A stretch of 39,861 nt of DNA from Alphaproteobacteria bacterium (GTDB lineage Bacteria > Pseudomonadota > Alphaproteobacteria > Caulobacterales > Aquidulcibacteraceae), in assembly GCA_018969015.1 (NCBI GenBank), contig JAGWZE010000032.1:1-39861 (forward strand), in the 5' to 3' direction. Each line of letters starts with the position of its first letter. The stretch's first letter is position 1. The notes below the pieces were generated by a model. The model was given only the letters and a program-made list of their open reading frames with translations, did not search any database and was not told the origin of the DNA. Made by a program: the position numbers and the translations under genes. This document shows, one piece after another, positions 1 to 8,415 of the stretch.

Positions 1-19
1 CGGGCTCGGAGAGGGTGAC

Positions 20-177
20 GCCTCGAAGAGTTGCGGTCAGGACCTGAGAAATCCCACCTTGAAGTGGGGTCGCCCCCGTGTGGGTGTGCGCGCCTATCTC
101 AAGCCGGGTGAGGGCGAGCTCCGGCCTCGGGTCTCAAGGAGGATGCGAACGCTGACGTACGCGCCGAAAAGGTAGGC
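20..177 (+). ncRNA. possible structured RNA, family not recognised
   Basis: No convincing protein gene is present in bases 1-366. Nested complementary segments can be found on the plus strand: 20-23 with 174-177, 36-40 (GTCAG) with 152-156 (CTGAC), and 43-49 (CCTGAGA) with 132-139 (TCTC-A-AGG, one bulge). Inside them are two local hairpins, CCCAC/GTGGG at 53-57/64-68 and GCCGG/CCGGC at 103-107/121-125. I compared it from memory with 6S RNA, the SRP RNA, RNase P RNA, tmRNA and the TPP riboswitch; none fits, although the bases around 43-63 loosely resemble part of a TPP aptamer. A reading frame open from the left edge to a TAG at 173-175 also exists and could instead be the tail of a protein gene. 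The short stems could occur by chance in GC-rich DNA. Confidence 0.2.
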
Positions 178-228
178 GACCAAATCAGCTACTAGCCCCT
201 CGCCAGGTTGACCAAACCGGCGCGCCGA

Positions 229-322
229 ACGCGGCGGAGAGGCCGAAAGCCACTCCACCCCCAACGCATGCAAACCAGGGTCGGCCGACCCAGGCTCACG
301 CCTCTCCGCCGCGTCCCTTTTT
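229..322 (+). terminator. 15-bp perfect inverted repeat followed by T5
   Basis: Bases 229-243 are perfectly complementary to 300-314, a 15-bp stem. It encloses 56 bases that themselves contain a 14-bp palindrome (278-291, GGGTCGGCCGACCC). The stem is followed on the plus strand by CCC and TTTTT at 318-322. A stem this long with a T-run on one side suggests the end of a plus-strand transcript arriving from the left, or a small RNA carrying its own terminator. The loop is longer than in ordinary intrinsic terminators, so the role is inferred. Confidence 0.4.
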
Positions 323-357
323 CGCTGAACCCGCAGGCGCAGGCGCGCCGTGCGGCC

Positions 358-376
358 GGACGTGCGTTACACGTCC
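358..376 (-). repeat. small inverted repeat spanning the parE stop codon
   Basis: GGACGTG (358-364) and CACGTCC (370-376) form a perfect 7-bp stem around a 5-base loop that holds the TAA stop of parE. No T-run follows on the minus strand, so it is at best a weak transcription end or an mRNA 3'-end structure. Confidence 0.25.
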
Positions 377-2361
377 ACCTGATCCACGAACCGCGCGTTC
401 GCCTGGATGTATTGGAAGCGCAACTCCGGCTTCTTACCCATCAGCGTCTCGACGAGGCTTTCGATGTCGTCGCCGAGATGTTCCGGGGCCGTCACGCGCG
501 CGAGGGTGCGCGTCGCCGGGTTCATCGTCGTTTCCTTCAGCTGCGCCGGCATCATTTCGCCGAGGCCTTTGAAGCGGCCGATCTCGACCTTGCGGCCCTT
601 GAACTTCGTCGCGAGCAACTGGTCCTTGTGCGCGTCGTCGCGGGCGTACAGCGTCTCTTTGCCGGCGGTGATCCGATAGAGCGGCGGCAGCGCGAGATAG
701 AGCCGGCCCGAACGGATCAGGCCCGGCATCGAGCGATGGAAGAAGGTGATCAGCAGCGAAGCGATGTGCGCGCCGTCGACGTCGGCGTCGGTCATGATCA
801 CCACGCGCTCGTAGCGCAGATCGTCGAGCTTGAATTTCGCGCCCGTCGAGACGCCGAGCGCCAGCGACAGATCGGAAAGCTCCTGGTTCGACGCCGCCTT
901 CTCGCCGCCCGCGCTCGCGACGTTGAGGATCTTTCCGCGCAGCGGCAGCACGGCCTGAGTGTTGCGGTCGCGCGCCTGCTTGGCGGAGCCGCCGGCCGAG
1001 TCGCCTTCGACGATGAAGATCTCGGTGCCTTTGGCTTCCGAGCGCGCGCAGTCCGCGAGCTTGCCGGGCAGGCGCAGGCGCCGCGTCGCGCTCTGGCGCG
1101 AGACCTCTTTTTCCTTGCGCCGTTTCAGCCGGTCTTCGGCCTGCTCGATCACCCATTGCAGCAGGCGATCGGCCTCTTTCGGCGCCGCCGCGAGCCAGTG
1201 GTCGAACGGATCGCGCACGGCCTGTTCGACGATCTTGGCTGCTTCCGTCGTGACGAGGCGGCCCTTCGTTTGCCCCTCGAACTGCGGTTCGCGGATGAAC
1301 ACCGACACGAGCGCCGCGCCCGTGCCCATCACGTCGTCCGGTGTGATGATGCCGGCCTTGCGCTCGTTCTTCAGCTCGGCATAGGCGCGCAGCCCCTTGG
1401 CGAGCGCGGTGCGCAGGCCCTGTTCGTGGAAGCCGCCATCCGGCGTCGGGATCGTGTTGCAGTAGGAGCGGAGGAACCCGTCGGCGTCGCCGAACCCGTC
1501 CTCGATCCACGCCACCGCCCACTCGACGCGGCCATGGCCTTCCTTCTTCTCGCTCTGGCCGAAAAAGGGCTCCGCCGTGACCGCACGCTTCGACGCGATC
1601 AGCTCGGCGAGAAAGTCCTTCAGACCGTTCGGGAACTTGAAGATCGCTTCCGTCGGCGTCTGGTCGCCGTCGCGGATGCGCTCGGGCGCGCAGCGCCAGC
1701 GGATCTCCACGCCGCGATGCAGATAGGCCTTGGAGCGCGCCATCTGCAGCAGACGCGCCGGCTTGAACGCCGCGTTCGGCCCGAAGATTTCCGGATCGGG
1801 ATGGAAGCGCACGGTGGTGCCGCGCCGGTTCGGCGCCTGGCCGATCTGGCGCAGCGGCCCCAGCGGCGCGCCCTTCGAATAGTGCTGCGCGTACAGCTTG
1901 CGATCACGCGCGACTTCGACTTCCAGCTTGTCTGCGAGCGCGTTGACGACCGAAACGCCCACGCCGTGCAGGCCGCCCGAGGTCTGGTAGGCCTTGTCCG
2001 AGAATTTCCCGCCGGCGTGCAGCGTCGTCAGGATCACCTCGAGCGCCGACTTCTTCGGGAATTTCGGATGCGGGTCGACCGGGATGCCGCGGCCGTTGTC
2101 CGTGACCGAGAGCGTGCCGTCGGCGAAATACTCCACCTCGATCCGGTCGGCATGGCCGGCGACGGCCTCGTCCATCGAGTTGTCGAGCACCTCGGCGAAC
2201 AGATGGTGCAGCGCCCGTTCGTCGGTCCCGCCGATATACATGCCGGGCCGGCGACGGACGGGCTCGAGCCCCTCGAGGACTTCGATGTCCTTGGCCGTGT
2301 AGCCGCCATTGGCGGTTTCGGCGGAGAAATCGAAGGCGTTCTGCTTCTTCGCGCTTTTCAT
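367..2361 (-). CDS. parE: DNA topoisomerase IV subunit B
   Basis: This is the ATPase subunit of topoisomerase IV, which with ParC unlinks daughter chromosomes. The 664 residues show the GHKL ATPase elements in order: EVLDNSMDEA near 58-66, DNGRGIP at 88-94 and GLHGVGVSVVNAL near 130-142. QTKGRL at 364-369 marks the transducer lysine. The TOPRIM domain follows, with EGDSAGG (452-458), PLRGKILN (473-480) and the metal-binding DADVDG (525-530). Length and the C-terminal GRFKGLGEM-QLKETTM block favour ParE over GyrB, which is longer in alphaproteobacteria. The ATG at 2361 was chosen because GGAGG lies 4 bases upstream and the frame before it is not ParE-like. That ATG overlaps the stop of the upstream glycosyltransferase gene (ATGA), so the two are probably translationally coupled. 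parC is not in the window. Confidence 0.97.
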   Translation of the reverse strand: MKSAKKQNAFDFSAETANGGYTAKDIEVLEGLEPVRRRPGMYIGGTDERALHHLFAEVLDNSMDEAVAGHADRIEVEYFADGTLSVTDNGRGIPVDPHPKFPKKSALEVILTTLHAGGKFSDKAYQTSGGLHGVGVSVVNALADKLEVEVARDRKLYAQHYSKGAPLGPLRQIGQAPNRRGTTVRFHPDPEIFGPNAAFKPARLLQMARSKAYLHRGVEIRWRCAPERIRDGDQTPTEAIFKFPNGLKDFLAELIASKRAVTAEPFFGQSEKKEGHGRVEWAVAWIEDGFGDADGFLRSYCNTIPTPDGGFHEQGLRTALAKGLRAYAELKNERKAGIITPDDVMGTGAALVSVFIREPQFEGQTKGRLVTTEAAKIVEQAVRDPFDHWLAAAPKEADRLLQWVIEQAEDRLKRRKEKEVSRQSATRRLRLPGKLADCARSEAKGTEIFIVEGDSAGGSAKQARDRNTQAVLPLRGKILNVASAGGEKAASNQELSDLSLALGVSTGAKFKLDDLRYERVVIMTDADVDGAHIASLLITFFHRSMPGLIRSGRLYLALPPLYRITAGKETLYARDDAHKDQLLATKFKGRKVEIGRFKGLGEMMPAQLKETTMNPATRTLARVTAPEHLGDDIESLVETLMGKKPELRFQYIQANARFVDQVDV

Positions 2362-3638
2362 CGGGCCTCCTTGGCACGAGTCCGGCCGGTAGGCCAAGCG
2401 ACCGGCGCCGCGGCCAGGGGCGTCCCGGCGTCCGGCGCCTGCGTCCGCGGCGCCGGGGCGAGCCGGATCGGCCCGAAGGTCGCGGCCCAGAGCAGCGCCG
2501 TCACCACCGCCGCGCCCAACGGGGCCTTGGCCTGCAGGCTTGCGAGCAGCACCGTCGGCATCGCCGCGCCCAGGAGCGCCAGCCAGGCCAGCCGGTGTCC
2601 CGGCCGAACGTGAGGCGCCGCCGCGAGGGTCAGGGCGAAGGCGCCCGCCAGCGGCGCGAGGTCATAGTCGAACAGATAGGGCGAGGCGAACGCTGGCGCG
2701 AGCGCAACCGCCAGCGCCCGTGCCGTGGGCGAACCGCTGCGCCACAGCCGCAGCAGGGCCGCGAACGCCAGGACCGCGACGCCTCCATGCCCCGCAAGCG
2801 CGAGCCCCGTCGGCGCGCCGGACAACCGAAGCGCGGCGAACGGCGTCACCATGCGCGACAGCGGGAGATGTCGATCGGCCGTGCGTTCGGCCTGCGCCGC
2901 GACCGCGTCGAAGAACGCGCGCCACGGCTCGACGCCGCCGGCCGCCAGCGACGCGAGCGCGAGGCCCGCCGCCATCGCGCCCGCCGCAGCCAGCATCCGC
3001 CAGCGTCCATCGAGCGCCATGAGCACGCCGACGCCCATGGCCAGCTGCGGCTTCAGCGCCAGAAGCCCCAGCGCCGCGCCGGCGAGCAGGGAGCGCCGGG
3101 CGCCGTCCTGCGCGATGACCGCCGCAAGCGGCGGCGCGAACGCGCTGGTCTGCCCGCACGCCAGCACGACCCCGAGCCCCGGAAAGCCGAGCGTCGCCAC
3201 CGCGCCGCCCAGCCGCCGCGTCGCGATCCATCCCGCAAGCCCGGTCGCCGCGACGCTCGCCGCCAGCCACAGCCACAGCGCCATCGTCGGCGGCGCCCGA
3301 GCCAGCGCCGCCAGCGGCCACAGGGTCGGCGGCGGATACGCGAACGGCGCGGTGTTCACCAGCGGCGCCGTCGTGTGCGCCTTGGCCGTGGCGGCGAGGC
3401 GGCGCAGGTCGTAGGGATCGCCGCCTTCCGCCGCCAGCCGCCCGGCGGCGTAGAACACCAGAAAGTCTCCGGCGGGCGGCTCGCCGGTCGCGGCCTGAAA
3501 TCCCGGCCCGGCCGGCGCCACGTAGCGCATCACCAGCAACGGCCCCGTCGCGGCCAGGACGGCCGCGAGCAGAAGCGCCCCGGCGAGAGCGAGCGCGCGC
3601 GCCGCACGGTGCGCCGGTGAGGGGCGAGGGAGGATCAT
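2358..3638 (-). CDS. GT87-type polyprenol-dependent glycosyltransferase (DUF2029), membrane protein
   Basis: A hydrophobic protein of 426 residues with about ten predicted membrane segments. It has the layout of the GT87 (formerly DUF2029) family, inner-membrane enzymes that move a sugar from a lipid-phosphate carrier to an acceptor on the outer face. Supporting signatures are the acidic first-loop region FLVFYAAGRLAAEGGDPYDL, the aromatic-proline motif FAYPPPTLWPL, and the C-terminal SPYLFDYDL block common in this family. Donor and acceptor cannot be read from the sequence. The ATG at 3638 is preferred; an in-frame TTG at 3650 is the alternative. The stop overlaps the parE start by four bases and the acetyltransferase gene ends 39 bases upstream, so the three genes are probably one transcript. 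Coupling a glycosyltransferase to parE has no obvious functional logic. Confidence 0.75.
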   Translation of the reverse strand: MILPRPSPAHRAARALALAGALLLAAVLAATGPLLVMRYVAPAGPGFQAATGEPPAGDFLVFYAAGRLAAEGGDPYDLRRLAATAKAHTTAPLVNTAPFAYPPPTLWPLAALARAPPTMALWLWLAASVAATGLAGWIATRRLGGAVATLGFPGLGVVLACGQTSAFAPPLAAVIAQDGARRSLLAGAALGLLALKPQLAMGVGVLMALDGRWRMLAAAGAMAAGLALASLAAGGVEPWRAFFDAVAAQAERTADRHLPLSRMVTPFAALRLSGAPTGLALAGHGGVAVLAFAALLRLWRSGSPTARALAVALAPAFASPYLFDYDLAPLAGAFALTLAAAPHVRPGHRLAWLALLGAAMPTVLLASLQAKAPLGAAVVTALLWAATFGPIRLAPAPRTQAPDAGTPLAAAPVAWPTGRTRAKEAR

Positions 3639-3677
3639 GTCTGGCGCCAACGCGTGACGCCCGGAACCGTTCGCCCG

Positions 3678-4163
3678 TCAGTCGAGGCGCCTGAACATCA
3701 CCAGCGCATCGACGTCGCCCGCGGCGGGATGCCGGAACGCGCCGGGCAGCCGGCCGACAGTCTCGAAACCCAGCGCCGTCCACAGCGCGACGGCCCGCGT
3801 GTTCGTGCTCACCACGAAGTTGAACTGCATCGCCCGGAACCCGCGCCGCCGCGCGCGCTCGAACGAGTCTTCGGCCATGGCGCGCGCCACGCCCCGGCCC
3901 GTCGCCCAGGGGGCCGTCATGTAGCCGCAGTTGGCGACGTGATCGCCGCCGCCGGCCTGGTTGGCGCGCAGGTAGTAGGTCCCGCACACGGCGCCGTCGC
4001 GTTCGGCCACGATCGTCTCGTGCGCGGGCGCCAGCCAGTAGGCCAGCGCCGCCGCACGCGGGATGTCGCGGGGCAGGGCGTAGGTGTCGCCGGCGCGCAG
4101 CGTGGGCTCCAGGATCGACCAGAGCGCGTCATGGTCGGTCGGCAGGGCGGGGCGCATCAGCAT
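3678..4163 (-). CDS. GNAT family N-acetyltransferase
   Basis: A single-domain GNAT protein of about 161 residues. The acetyl-CoA pyrophosphate loop is visible as WATGRGVARAMAED, followed by the helix FERARRRGFRAMQFNFVVSTNTRAVALWTALGF, where the N-x-x-A-x-x-L-W-x-x-LGF pattern is the classic family ending. The substrate is unknown. The start is taken at the ATG at 4163 (MLMRPALPTDHD); another ATG lies two codons later at 4157. The frame stays open upstream to 4235, but that extension would be encoded by the glnA terminator hairpin, which argues against it. The gene sits 39 bases ahead of the GT87 gene on the same strand. Confidence 0.85.
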   Translation of the reverse strand: MLMRPALPTDHDALWSILEPTLRAGDTYALPRDIPRAAALAYWLAPAHETIVAERDGAVCGTYYLRANQAGGGDHVANCGYMTAPWATGRGVARAMAEDSFERARRRGFRAMQFNFVVSTNTRAVALWTALGFETVGRLPGAFRHPAAGDVDALVMFRRLD

Positions 4164-4200
4164 GCCGGCGATGTGGCGAGACGCGCGGCGGGGCGCAACG

Positions 4201-4230
4201 AAAAACGCCCGGGCCGAAGCCCGGGCGTTT
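4201..4230 (-). terminator. rho-independent terminator of glnA
   Basis: AAACGCCCGGGC (4203-4214) and GCCCGGGCGTTT (4219-4230) pair perfectly over 12 bp around a four-base loop. Read on the minus strand the loop is TTCG and the stem runs into five T residues (A5 at 4201-4205 on the plus strand). It begins 25 bases past the glnA stop. This is the clearest intrinsic terminator in the window. Confidence 0.9.
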
Positions 4231-4254
4231 CGCACGTCGTCGCAAAGGCGCGAC

Positions 4255-5658
4255 TTACGCCTTGTAGTACATGTCGTATTCGACCGGGTGCGGGTGCATG
4301 CGATACCGGTCGTTCTCTTCGCGCTTCAGATCGAGATAGGCGTCGATCATGTCGTCATCCATGACGCCGCCCTTCTTGAGGAAGTCGCGGTCGGCGTCGA
4401 GCGAGTTGATCGCTTCCTCGAGGCTGCCGCACACGGTCGGAACCTGCTTCAGCTCTTCCGGGGGAAGGTCGTAGAGGTTCTTGTCGAGCGGCGGGCCCGG
4501 ATCGATCTTGTTCTGGATGCCGTCGAGGCCGGCCATCATCAGCGCCACGTACGTCAGGTACATGTTGCCGGCCGGATCGGGGAAGCGGACTTCCACGCGC
4601 TTGGCCTTCGGGCCCGTGCCGTACGGAATGCGGCACGACGCCGAGCGGTTGCGCGCCGAGTAGGCGAGCAGAACCGGGGCTTCGTAGCCCGGCACAAGGC
4701 GCTTGTAGGAGTTCGTCGTCGAGTTCGCGAAGGCGTTGATCGCCTTGGCGTGCTTGATGATGCCGCCGATGTAGTATTTGCACATCTGCGACAGGCCGGC
4801 GTAGTCGTCGCCCGCGAACAGGTTCTGGCCGCCCTTCCAGATGGACTGGTGGACGTGCATCCCCGAGCCGTTGTCCTTGTAGTAGGGCTTCGGCATGAAC
4901 GTCGCCGATTTGCCGTACGACTGGGCGACGTTCTGGATGATGTACTTATAGAGGTTCATGTTGTCGGCCATACGCGTGAGCGTATTGAACTTCAGGCCGA
5001 GTTCGTGCTGGGCGGGCGCCACTTCGTGGTGGTGCTTTTCCGGGTTGAGGCCAAGCTCACCCATGATCGAGAGCATCTCGCCGCGCATGTCTTGCAGGCT
5101 GTCGATCGGCGGGACGGGGAAGTAGCCGCCCTTCGGGCCCGGACGGTGGCCCATGTTGCCGCCTTCGTAGGCCTTCGCCGAGTTCACCGGCAGTTCGGTC
5201 GAGTCGAACGAGTAGCCCGTGTTCCACGGCTCGGTGGACCAGCGCACGTCATCGAACACGAAGAATTCGGCTTCCGGGCCGAAATAGGCCGTGTCGCCGA
5301 CGCCGGACGACTTCAGATACGTCTCGGCCTTCTTGGCGATCGAGCGCGGATCGCGGTTGTAGGGCTGCATCGTGCCCGGCTCGAGGATGTCGCAGAACAT
5401 CGCGAGCGTCGTTTCCTGATAGAACGGGTCGATATGGGCGCCGTCCGGATCGGGCAGCATGACCATGTCGGACTCGTTGATCGCCTTCCAGCCGGCGATG
5501 GAGGAGCCGTCGAACATCGTGCCGTCCGTGAAGATCGCGTCGTCGATCATCGACACGTCGAACGTCACGTGCTGCATCTTGCCCCGGAGATCGGTGAAGC
5601 GAAGGTCCACGTAGCGGACTTCGTTCTCTTTGATCTTCTTTTTGATTTCTTCCGACAT
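4255..5658 (-). CDS. glnA: glutamine synthetase, type I
   Basis: Makes glutamine from glutamate, ammonia and ATP; the central ammonium-assimilating enzyme. At 467 residues it has the usual GSI length. Visible family landmarks are the N-terminal [16 protein letters not shown] block, the [13 protein letters not shown] region with active-site glutamate, the [13 protein letters not shown] metal and substrate loop, and the arginine-rich [11 protein letters not shown] segment. The adenylylation loop is [11 protein letters not shown] with Tyr396, so this is the GSI-beta type whose activity is switched off by GlnE. The ATG at 5658 has a GAGTGAGGA ribosome site. glnB lies 115 bases upstream on the same strand, the standard proteobacterial pairing of enzyme and PII sensor. 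A strong terminator follows the gene. Confidence 0.98.
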   Translation of the reverse strand: MSEEIKKKIKENEVRYVDLRFTDLRGKMQHVTFDVSMIDDAIFTDGTMFDGSSIAGWKAINESDMVMLPDPDGAHIDPFYQETTLAMFCDILEPGTMQPYNRDPRSIAKKAETYLKSSGVGDTAYFGPEAEFFVFDDVRWSTEPWNTGYSFDSTELPVNSAKAYEGGNMGHRPGPKGGYFPVPPIDSLQDMRGEMLSIMGELGLNPEKHHHEVAPAQHELGLKFNTLTRMADNMNLYKYIIQNVAQSYGKSATFMPKPYYKDNGSGMHVHQSIWKGGQNLFAGDDYAGLSQMCKYYIGGIIKHAKAINAFANSTTNSYKRLVPGYEAPVLLAYSARNRSASCRIPYGTGPKAKRVEVRFPDPAGNMYLTYVALMMAGLDGIQNKIDPGPPLDKNLYDLPPEELKQVPTVCGSLEEAINSLDADRDFLKKGGVMDDDMIDAYLDLKREENDRYRMHPHPVEYDMYYKA

Positions 5659-5743
5659 TCCTCACTCCATCAGCGCCGGCGCAACACAATGCTCACGCGG
5701 GCCGCCGGCGGCCCCGGTTGTTTCGTTCCTCGACCGGTCTCGA

Positions 5744-5765
5744 CGCCGCAGCCCGCGCTGCGGCG
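5744..5765 (-). promoter_or_regulatory. 9-bp hairpin between glnB and glnA
   Basis: CGCCGCAGC (5744-5752) and GCTGCGGCG (5757-5765) form a perfect stem with a four-base loop just behind the glnB stop. No T-run follows on the minus strand. It could act as an RNA-processing or 3'-stabilising element giving unequal glnB and glnA levels; that role is inferred from position only. Confidence 0.35.
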
Positions 5766-5773
5766 CCTCGCCT

Positions 5774-6202
<429 letters not shown>

Positions 6203-6331
6203 TCAACGGCGCGCGAAGAGGGGCTTCGACCGCTCTTCATGGGCGCCGTTTCTGCGGGCGCCCGGCGCCTACGCGCTGTGCTGCCCTAGCGTCAAGATGG
6301 ACAGCCGCGCCGCCCGGCGCATGCTGGGGTC

Positions 6332-7864
6332 ATGACCGATCCCCGCACCCCCGTTTTCGTCGGCGCCGGCCAGTTCGTCGGCCGCGACCGCGCCCCGCTC
6401 GGCCCCCGCCGGATGATGGCGATCGCCGCCGAGCGCGCCGTGGCCGACGCCGGCCTCACGCCTGCGCTCTGGCGCGAGGTGGACACCATCGCCGTGGTCG
6501 GCTTCGCGATCGATGCGCCTGAAACGGGCGAGCGCCTGCCGGCGCCGCGTCTCGCGGATCCGCCCGCCGCCTTCGCCCAGGACATGGGCGCGTCGCCGCG
6601 CCGCGCGGTCTACACCCACATGGGCGGCAACACGCCGCAAGCGCTGGCGAACTGGGCCGCACAGCTCATCGCCGACGGCGAAGCCGACATCGTCTGCCTG
6701 GTTGGCGCGGAGTATCTCGGCAGCCTGATGAAAACGCTCGCGAGCGGCGGTGATCTCTCCGCGTTCGGCGGCGGTCCCGAAGGCGATCCCGTCCGCTGGG
6801 GCGATGACCGCGCCGACTGCACGCCGCAGGAGCGCGCGCACGGCCTGTCGTTCCCGACGAACACGTATCCCTTGTTCGAGAACGCGCTGCGCGCCCATCG
6901 TGGCCGCACGCTCGACGCGCACCAGAAAGCGCTCGGCGCTCTGATGGCGCCGTTCACCCAGGTCGCCGCCGCCAATCCCTATGCGTGGTTTCCGAAGGCG
7001 CGCACGGCCGAAGAGCTCATCTCCGTGGCGCCCGACAACCGCATGGTCGGCTTCCCATACCCGAAATACCTGAATTCGATCATCCAGGTGGATCAGGCCG
7101 CCTGCGTGCTCGTGTTGGCGCAGGAGAAGGCCGACGCGCTCGGCGTCGCCGCGGAGAAGCGCGTCTATCTGCATGGCTGCGCCGATGCGCACGATCTGTG
7201 GAACCCGCTCGACCGCGTGAACTATCACTCCGCGCCGGCGATCGGCGCCGCCGGTCGTCATGCGCTCGCGATGGCGGGCGTCTCGATCGACGATATCGCG
7301 CAGTTCGATCTCTACTCGTGCTTTCCCGTCGCGGTGGAGATGGCATGCCAGGAGCTTGGCGTCGCCGAGGACGATCCGCGCGGCCTGACGGTGACGGGCG
7401 GATTGCCGTATTTCGGCGGGCCGGGAAACAATTACGTGATGCACTCGATCGCCGAGATGATGGCGCGCCTGCGCGCACGCCCCGGCGCGTTCGGCCTCGT
7501 CACCGGCAATGGCTGGCATCTCACCAAGCAATCTGTCGGCGTCTATGCGAGCGCGCCCGTGCGCGGCCGCTGGTCCCGCGGCGACGCCAAGGCCCCGCAG
7601 CGCGAGATCGACGTCCTGCGCGGGCCCGAGATCGTCGCCGCGCCGGAAGGGCCGGCGACCATCGAAACCTACACCGTCGTGCATGCGCGGGAGACCTATC
7701 GCATGGGCATCGTCATCGGCCGCGACGCGCAGGGGCGCCGCTTCGTCGCCAACACGCCGAGCGACCCCGCCACGCTCGCCGATCTCGAATCGAGCGAAGG
7801 CGTCGGCCGGGCAGGGACGGTCGCGGCAGGCCCCAAAGGCCGCACGGTGTTCACGCCGCAATGA
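6332..7864 (+). CDS. thiolase-like protein type 1 (annotated acetyl-CoA acetyltransferase family)
   Basis: A 510-residue member of the thiolase-like type 1 (TLP1) group. It has a thiolase fold of about 410 residues plus an extra C-terminal domain of about 85 residues (from roughly PATIETYTVVHARETYRMG onward, TLP1_add_C-like). The position that carries the nucleophilic cysteine in true thiolases reads THMGGNTPQ here (Gly98-Gly99-Asn100), with no cysteine. His371 in NNYVMHSIAEMM is retained, and the last loop reads TGNGWHLTKQS instead of the thiolase CxG. Normal Claisen condensation or thiolysis is therefore doubtful; a CoA-ester lyase or isomerase-like activity is possible. Its ATG at 6332 lies divergent to glnB, and its TGA overlaps the next start (ATGA at 7861-7864), so it heads a coupled three-gene run. 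Confidence 0.85.
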   Translation: MTDPRTPVFVGAGQFVGRDRAPLGPRRMMAIAAERAVADAGLTPALWREVDTIAVVGFAIDAPETGERLPAPRLADPPAAFAQDMGASPRRAVYTHMGGNTPQALANWAAQLIADGEADIVCLVGAEYLGSLMKTLASGGDLSAFGGGPEGDPVRWGDDRADCTPQERAHGLSFPTNTYPLFENALRAHRGRTLDAHQKALGALMAPFTQVAAANPYAWFPKARTAEELISVAPDNRMVGFPYPKYLNSIIQVDQAACVLVLAQEKADALGVAAEKRVYLHGCADAHDLWNPLDRVNYHSAPAIGAAGRHALAMAGVSIDDIAQFDLYSCFPVAVEMACQELGVAEDDPRGLTVTGGLPYFGGPGNNYVMHSIAEMMARLRARPGAFGLVTGNGWHLTKQSVGVYASAPVRGRWSRGDAKAPQREIDVLRGPEIVAAPEGPATIETYTVVHARETYRMGIVIGRDAQGRRFVANTPSDPATLADLESSEGVGRAGTVAAGPKGRTVFTPQ

Positions 7865-8415
7865 GCGCGCGGCTGTTCCTCGTCCGCCACGGCGAAGCCG
7901 CCGCCGCCTGGGGTGACGATCCCGATCCCGGCCTCAGCGCGCTCGGGCGGTCGCAAGCCGAAGCGGCGGCGGAGCGCCTCCTCGCAACGGGCGTCACCCG
8001 CGCACTCACGTCGCCGCTGCTGCGCTGCCGCGAGACCGCCGCGCCGTGGGAGCGCCGCGCGGGCGTCGGCGCATTGATCGAGCCCGCCGTCGCCGAGATC
8101 CCGACACCCGCAGGCGTCGCGGATCGCAAGGTCTGGCTGCGCACGTTGATGGCCGGCGCCTGGCCCTCGCAGGACGACGCGCCCGATCTCGCGGCGTGGC
8201 GCGCACGGCTCGTCGCGACGCTGCGCGCACAGCCCGGCGACACGATCGTCTTCACCCATTTCGTCGCCATCAATGTCGCGCTCGGCGCCGCGCTCGGCGT
8301 CGAGGACGTCGTGGTGCGCCAGCCCGCGAACGCCGCGATCGTCGCCTTCGAAATCGAGGCCGGGCGCCTGCGCCTCGTAGAGGCCGGCGCGCAGGGCGCC
8401 GGCGCCGTGCTGTGA
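7861..8415 (+). CDS. histidine phosphatase family protein, SixA-like
   Basis: A 184-residue branch-1 histidine phosphatase. The catalytic R-H-G motif is Arg9-His10-Gly11 in LFLVRHGEA. A second-shell arginine is in SPLLRCRET (Arg55/Arg57), and the second catalytic histidine is His133 in VFTHFVA. Small members of this type include SixA, which removes phosphate from phosphohistidine on HPt domains. Others act on small phosphate esters, so the substrate here is open. Its start overlaps the upstream stop (ATGA) and its stop overlaps the next GTG start (GTGA at 8412-8415). An HPt-like gene lies far away at 26.6-27.0 kb; a link to it is speculation. Confidence 0.88.
   Translation: MSARLFLVRHGEAAAAWGDDPDPGLSALGRSQAEAAAERLLATGVTRALTSPLLRCRETAAPWERRAGVGALIEPAVAEIPTPAGVADRKVWLRTLMAGAWPSQDDAPDLAAWRARLVATLRAQPGDTIVFTHFVAINVALGAALGVEDVVVRQPANAAIVAFEIEAGRLRLVEAGAQGAGAVL

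Noticed and set aside
18-45. A tmRNA tag sequence, suggested by GAAGAGTTGCGGTC resembling codons for EEFAV
   Set aside because: The frame does not give a tag peptide ending in Ala-Ala, and no tRNA-like T-loop sequence is found nearby.
41-70. A TPP riboswitch, suggested by CTGAGAAATCCCACCTTGAA
   Set aside because: The second half of the aptamer core and any downstream thiamine gene on the same strand are missing.
208-2613. An 801-codon open frame antisense to parE
   Set aside because: parE is unmistakable on the other strand and the antisense product has no recognisable features.
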